Positions 58,381 through 64,000 of a stretch of 64,000 bases of DNA are shown piece after piece. Location: NCBI GenBank assembly GCA_001414345.1, contig LLCB01000030.1, forward strand, positions 1-64,000, in the 5' to 3' direction. Below the pieces are notes generated by a model. That model was given only the letters and a program-made list of their open reading frames with translations. It had not been told where the DNA came from and ran no database searches. The position numbers and the translations under genes were made by a program. The first letter of the stretch is position 1; each line of letters starts with the position of its first letter. Origin of the DNA: Hymenoscyphus infarciens. Its lineage: Eukaryota > Ascomycota > Leotiomycetes > Helotiales > Helotiaceae.

Positions 58381-59634
58381 TTATGCAAAGAAAAACGCAT
58401 TCCCACCTGCGTCCCGCTTCACCTCTTTTTGATAATCCTTTTCGGGATCAAAGTCCTGCCATACGCTTGCGGGGAAGATATGTTTGTTTCGCTCGTACCA
58501 ACGACGATCAACTACCTTCGTGTACGTGGGATCATCGTTACTGCCCTCGACGTCCTTGTTTTCAACAACAGGCTCCTTGACCTTCGGCTTCGCTGAGGGA
58601 ACGGAGAGAGGGTTATATGTATCGAGATTTATAGGTTCGGGTTCTTTTAGGGGAGAGGATGCTTCCGGAGGTTCGGTGGAGTAGTCGAAGAGGAGGCGGT
58701 TGTTTGGACCGAGGGTGTGATTTATTATGAAGTAGTAGAAGTCGTAATGCTGTTGTGTATCCATTAGCGTTTTCTCTCAATAAGACCTTTGGCATGGAGA
58801 CCAAACTTACATGGGGAATAATGATTCCACCTCTAACCATCATCAAATCATCAACCCCAATTCTTGCCCATTGTTTATTCGTGTTCGTGCCTTTCTCTCC
58901 GACTCCCATCTCCGCTCCAACCTTTCGACTTCTATCCAGGAAAAGCCAGACATAATCGCCTTTCTTCACTTTGCACACTCCACCTGGTATATTCGTCCCG
59001 TCGTAAAACACAAAAGGGATATTAATCTCCGTGCCCTTGATTGCCTCTTGAATCCCCAAGTATTCCTTTCTCAGCGTCTCTCTCGTCTGCGCTTCCTTCA
59101 ACAGCGCAGATTTCGTAAACACCTTAGGAGCAACAGAAATTGATGCATTAGCCCCAAACTTCGATTTCTTAGCCCCAACTTCCTTCGCCATACTCGGTGT
59201 ATTCTCCCTCGTCGTAGTCGCAGAGACAGGTCCGGTGGCTGTACTATCCGCACTCTCCCCTTCCTCCTCATCCATCCCAAATGATAATTTCGGTGTGCCA
59301 ACCTTTCGTTTCTTCTTCTTCAAGGGTGGTTCTCGGGGTGTAGACGCACTGTACTATGGCCATTAGTCCTGTTCCCAATTACCCTGTTCTCTATCCCGGG
59401 ATAATTGTAGAGAGGTACTCACCCATCAGGTGTCGTAGTTCCGCTGCTGGGGACATTGAGCACTCGATCGTGAGCATCACGCTCTTTCTGCTCGATGGCT
59501 TCGGCGCGTCGTTTGCGGAAGTCGGAAAGGTTTACTAGTCCAACTGTTTGGCCAGCAAGGAGGTCCTCGGCGGTCTTGGTTTGCGATGTGAAGCGCGGGT
59601 TTGGCGTCGAGGCGCCAGAATTGGGGTTTGACAT
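58381..59634 (-). CDS. FAM50/XAP5 family nuclear protein
   Basis: Exons 59634-59423, 59348-58811 and 58749-58381 give 372 residues; the joins are GG|T (Gly) and CAT|CAT. The N-terminus has [19 protein letters not shown] and [25 protein letters not shown], followed by a KKKKRK nuclear signal. The conserved C-terminal XAP5 core includes [62 protein letters not shown], and the terminal [21 protein letters not shown]. Family role: nuclear, linked to splicing and chromatin. A short transcript from 58,230 to 58,380 would be shared 3' sequence with the convergent small membrane gene. Confidence 0.95.
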
Positions 59635-60360
59635 GGTTCGTAGCTGATGGGGTTTGAAAGCCCTTCGGGACGTATGTAGGCCGAAATTTGAGTTGAATGG
59701 TGAAGTCAAGCTGGAAGCTGGAAGAAGTTAATTCTTGGTGTTGCGGGCTGAGCAAGTTCGGGTACGTTACGAGTACTGGAGGTCAAGAGGTGGTGGGATT
59801 TTAGATCAGAAGCATGGTTTTGCCGTATTTCCACCTCAAAGCGTGCTAAACTTCAAAATTCGCTAGAATCTGATTTAGTATTATCTAGCTATTAAAGACT
59901 TATTCTAGATTCTTTTAGTGTTTTGTGAGCTCTTTTGGAGGTACTGTTGGTGTTTTAGTGATTGCTGCACAGGGGGCATCCTGGGGCTGACAATATCGTG
60001 AAAGGGGGATTGAATGATTATGAATTGACATATTATACCCTTGACGATGTCAGAATTGGATAGACATTGATCCATCTATGAGTCTTTTTCGAATGTAGTC
60101 TTTCACAGCATTTTACTCAGGATCATGAAGCACGAGGTGTCAAGAGAGTGAAGCCGGGGACATTGAGTCGACAGCCATGCCATCTCAAACTTAACTCTCG
60201 CCACTTGTTCTATAACAACTACCACCCGAAACTCCACTGCACCCAATCCGCTTTCTTTTTGGCCCCCAAAACTGAAGCGTGGCTTACTTGCAGTTGTATG
60301 GCTTTTCTTTGGGTAACCAAAATCGGGGTCCAAACGAGTCACGTGTAAGCCATGGTACTA
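59635..60360. other. Intergenic region at the right edge of the gene island
   Basis: The 5' flank of the FAM50 gene. Only chance-like frames were seen (for example around 60,103-60,342). No gene called. Confidence 0.45.
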
Positions 60361-62830
60361 TAGTGTATACAAAGCGTTTATGAAATTATGAAGTGATTAT
60401 CTTCGGTTATATAAAGTAGTGATTACTTCTATAAAGCTAACGTCTATCTCTTCTATATCTGCTTTTCTTCGAGGTTATCTACTTTAGTATTCTGAAATAT
60501 TCTAAAGTATATACTAATATATATTTAAAGAACATATATATAATACTAGGATATTGTTCTATATATCTTTTTCTCGTCTATAACTACTAAGAGTACACTT
60601 TATTAGAATACACTTATAAGATTAGTATTATCAGCGAAAAGTATATACTGAACGAGCTAAATAATTAAAGAATAGAATAGTAAAAAGATAAGTAGAATTT
60701 TATATTATACTACCTCGTAAGCTAAATAGGCTCAAAGATAAGGAAGTAGTATTTTAATATAGCTCGTAATATAGAAATCTTTTCTACTTATATCTCGACT
60801 TCTAAGTTAAACTTTAGATATCACCTATATATAGATCTTAATAAGAGATAGATATTAGAGTTTTATCGAGGTTTTACGAAGAAGAAACCTACTTCTCGTA
60901 TCTTCTTTTATAACTTAATTAATCTAGTCGTATCTCTCTAAAAACAATTATAACTACCTCTTTATCTCTCGCTCACTCGTACTACCTAACCTTCTTATAC
61001 TAGTAGAAAAATAATAAACCGGATCGGAAAATTCTATTCTAAAGTCTACTTAAACGTTCTATTGTCTATGATTCCTGAAGAGTTCTACTAAAACGTGTTC
61101 TGAAATACTAAGCTCTATTTAAATTAAATGAGTTAATAAATAAAGTTCTATAATATAGAAAAGTATAAAGTACTAGATACTTGTTCTAGTAGTAAGTTAA
61201 ATATTCAAGGATTTCTAGATTACTTAACTTAGTTATTCTTTCTAAGTTTGAAATAGTTAGTCGAAAACGTATACTTAAAGTAGATAGAATCAAGTACTCT
61301 AAATAGCTAAGCTACTTAGGAAGTAGGTTTATATAGAAGTATCAAGGTAGTATTAATCGTCTTCTAGTATATATATATATAAAAGTGCTATTTCAGGCTT
61401 AAAAGCTTCTACTTTAGGTATACGTTTTTATACCTGTATTTAAAGAGATAATACTAAGTACTTTCTTAGGTAACAATTACTTAGCAATATTATCTTAGAA
61501 TGTTTAGAACTTAGTTAAATAGAGCTTAAAACCGAAGTCTTCGTGTCAAGACTTCTTACAATGTACTCTCTCGGGTGTCTCTAATTTAACGCTTAAAGTA
61601 ACTCTATCTGCGATAGGAAACTCTTTTTAAATCTAACTCTAGGACTGGAAATAATTAGAAACATCAAGTTTTTAGAGCTCTTCAGTCTATTAGACCAGAG
61701 CAAATAGCTTTACCAACTCTTGTACACGCGCTCTCATTTCTTGGGTTTCTATTGTTCTAGCACTTTAACTAGCTAAGCACTCTCCTCATCTCTTAACTCG
61801 CAAATCGAAGATTCTTGACGCTTTCAAGTCACCAGAGGGTACACTCATTCGTGAGAATATGCTCCGTGCTTACCAACACCAACGCACAGTACTCAAAAAC
61901 ATAGAGTACGTTGTTATAGAGAAAAGATACATATAAGAGTCGTTACCCTTGTTAGAACTATACTTTACATTGTAATTGCACCGTTATCACTTAGTAATTT
62001 AGTGATTTAGTGATTTAGTGTTCCGAATCACCTAACATATTCTGTACCCGCTCCCTCAGAGTTCGGCATTTGGAACAGGTTCTACTAGTAGTGGAACTTT
62101 CTATGGAACAGCCTCTTCTGGACAGTTCTAGGATGAGTTCAAACTGGAATAGAAACATCTACGAGATTACTCTGGACCCTGGAACTGTTCTATGGAACTG
62201 CTACACGTGTTTTAGGTATTAACTGAAACCGCAACGTGATAAAAGCGACAACAACATGCCGTAAAAATATAGCAAAAAAATGAGTAGATGCCTAATATGC
62301 TTGTTTACTCGTTCTTAGAGAGTTGAAAGTTCTCATCTTATTCGTGTTAAGCTATAGACGTTGGCAGTTATGTAGATTGAAATAATACTGCTACTTATTT
62401 TGTCTACTACGAGAGAGCTTAAAAGAGTAAAGTTTTTTACTTTCTTCATTTACTATATAGAGTTTTTATACTCTAAAATCAAGTTTTTGGAATTCTATAG
62501 AATCGTTCCTAGAATAAGAGGTCTACTCTAGGACCCTCTACTACTAGATACTATAGTGATAACTATTCACTCTATAGCTCTAGACCTTTCTAGAATTCTA
62601 ACTCTCTACCTCTGCTCTCTCTAGTAGATTCTACTTCAGTGAAGTACGAAGTATAACAAAACCTTCTTCGCGGGACGAATTCTAATTAACTAGCTCTCTA
62701 TTATATTCTAATTCTCTAGAATAATATAATAAAATTGAAGAGAATTAAGTTTATTTCTTTTATCTCTTTCTCTAAATCTTTTAGTAGTAAAGTAAAAGAA
62801 ATACTATCTAGTTCATTCTAAGCATATAGA
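60361..62830. repeat. AT-rich, RIP-like block
   Basis: TpA-rich with very few open codons; composition turns abruptly near 60,370. Around 61,680-61,900 the mutation load is lower and a plus-strand stretch reads KSKILDAFKSPEGTLIREN, possibly a DNA-transposon protein remnant. Otherwise no family could be recognised. Confidence 0.55.
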
Positions 62831-63832
62831 ATGACTGAATTAGTCAAAGATACTTAAGATCAAAGACTATTTGCCACCTAAAAAACGAACGAAGTTCTCA
62901 AAGTGCCTATGTCGAACACGCGGGACTTTTAAGAAAATCAACAAAAACAATGAAAATTCCATCGATATTTCATGAAATTTAATGGAAACACCTTCATTGC
63001 CGAGGGAGAAAGGTATCGTTCCCCTTAATAGAACTTACTTGAAGCCTGGATTGGCTGTTGGGAGATGGGTTGTTAAGTGTAACTGTAAATAAACGCTGTA
63101 AATACAAATAATAGTGTTGAGCAGCAAGTCTTTTACGAAGAATTTGATTTTATCACGGCCTCACAAGTCATAATTTACACAGAGTGTTGTAGATTTCCAT
63201 AATGATACTTAAGAGGGTGCTGCCAGTGCAAAAATAGAGAGCCACGCAATCGCAAAACCAGGGGGTACGACAACCAAAGAATTCCGGGAAGTCCACCAAA
63301 TCGACAAGCGAGTAATGTCCAAGCTGCTCTCAAAAAGGAAGAAAAAAGACCCATGCTTCGGGACAACCATCAGAGTGGCTGCAAATTATGCAAGAGTAAG
63401 AATTGAAGAGAAAAAAAGTGCCCTCCCTCGGCCAGAAAACAAAACACCATTTTTGGGGGTCCCACAAACGCCAGAGGAAAGCAAAGCGAAGCAATATCGT
63501 TGGGGTATCATGAGGTCACTCCCTCCGCATACAATAGTAGTTCGGTATGCGGCAAGAGCCAAGATCAAAGAAGAAAATGTGAATAGTACAATAGTACCGG
63601 GTATATCTCCCAAACTCCGTGTAGCTGTGTGTTTTTCGAAGGGCAGGGATTGCCAAAACACAACAACAGCCGTGACATGGGGAGAAAAAAGGGGACAAAA
63701 GCAGAACGTGTAGAACCGCGAAAGTCGAACAAGGCAAGTGTGATAGGAACATGACTACTTTGGAAAAGCAGCAAGACAAATCCAAAGACAGGCCAACTAG
63801 TGAAAACTAGGCTCCACTCAAAGTGTTTGCCG
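62831..63832. other. Interval of normal composition without a confident gene
   Basis: Several overlapping frames of 60-130 codons on both strands, none with a recognisable family. It is probably the 3' flank of the partial gene that follows. Confidence 0.4.
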
Positions 63833-64000
63833 TCAGTAAAGACCGGAAACGGTGCCAAAGGGATTTTCAATCATGCCCATGGCCTGCTTCTCAGGAACGG
63901 TTGTAACCGGCGAAATGAAACGTGAATTTCCTTGGTTTTCCATGTCATCATTTCGTTCGACTGCCAAATTCATAAAACGGTTGGTGACATGAGCCAGATG
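63833..64000 (-). CDS. C-terminal end of a protein, cut by the window
   Basis: The minus-strand frame enters at the window edge and runs 55 codons to TGA at 63,835-63,833. It contains HLAHVTNRFMNLAVERNDD and a terminal MGMIENPFGTVSGLY. The composition and uninterrupted frame suggest a real 3' exon. Family not recognised. Confidence 0.45.
   Translation of the reverse strand, partial: HLAHVTNRFMNLAVERNDDMENQGNSRFISPVTTVPEKQAMGMIENPFGTVSGLY

Noticed and set aside
1..64000. CRISPR arrays, bacterial operons, rRNA or tRNA genes
   Set aside because: The gene structure is eukaryotic with introns. No repeat-spacer array was seen and no tRNA or rRNA signature was noticed by eye; a tRNA scan was not possible here.

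Overview
The window reads as a chromosome segment of a filamentous ascomycete. Genes carry short introns (about 47-130 bp) with GT...AG ends and CTAAC/CTGAC-like branch sites, and fungal families are present: Zn2Cys6 regulator, GH17 cell-wall glucanase, P450, DUF6594, FAR-17a, TTC1-like, FAM50/XAP5. The strong two-compartment base composition, with AT-rich blocks full of TpA that look like repeat-induced point mutation (RIP), fits Leotiomycetes such as Helotiales. That taxon is an inference.

Layout. 1-18,300 is an AT-rich repeat block with no intact gene. It holds several copies of an LTR element (LTRs of about 357-407 bp) whose interior is short, has no recognisable pol and carries a minisatellite, so it is probably non-autonomous. 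It also holds a decayed Ty3/gypsy chromovirus pol (2.8-5.9 kb) and an unidentified long decayed reading frame (14.35-16.77 kb). Copies lie in both orientations and make large inverted repeats. 18.3-60.4 kb is a gene island. 60.4-62.8 kb is AT-rich again. 62.8-64.0 kb returns to normal composition and ends in the 3' end of a gene cut by the window.

Gene island, left to right: a five-exon GH17 beta-glucosidase/glucanase of the BtgE type (-); an empty 2.2 kb stretch and a small AT-rich island; a broken caspase-like gene (-) head-to-head with a kinase-ankyrin gene (+); a DUF6594 membrane protein (-); a small basic protein (+); two tandem paralogs of a single-pass membrane protein plus a third decaying copy (all -); a Zn2Cys6 regulator with a 6-nt microexon (-); a PPWD1/Cyp15-type WD40-cyclophilin (-) divergent from a FAR-17a/AIG1-like protein (+); an 11-exon P450 (+); a two-pass membrane protein (+); a secreted SMP-30-like protein (-); a truncated SDR pseudogene (-) abutting a HAD phosphatase (-), which is divergent from a TTC1-like TPR protein (+); a disrupted hypothetical gene (-); a small membrane protein (+); and a FAM50/XAP5 protein (-).

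No single metabolic pathway ties the island together. Housekeeping genes (PPWD1-like, TTC1-like, FAM50, HAD) lie among lineage-specific ones. The feature most suggestive of a special system is the caspase-like/kinase-ankyrin head-to-head pair, whose domains recall fungal NLR/incompatibility-type signalling. The caspase partner is broken in this copy. Exon joins were worked out by hand from splice sites and reading-frame continuity. No database search was run.
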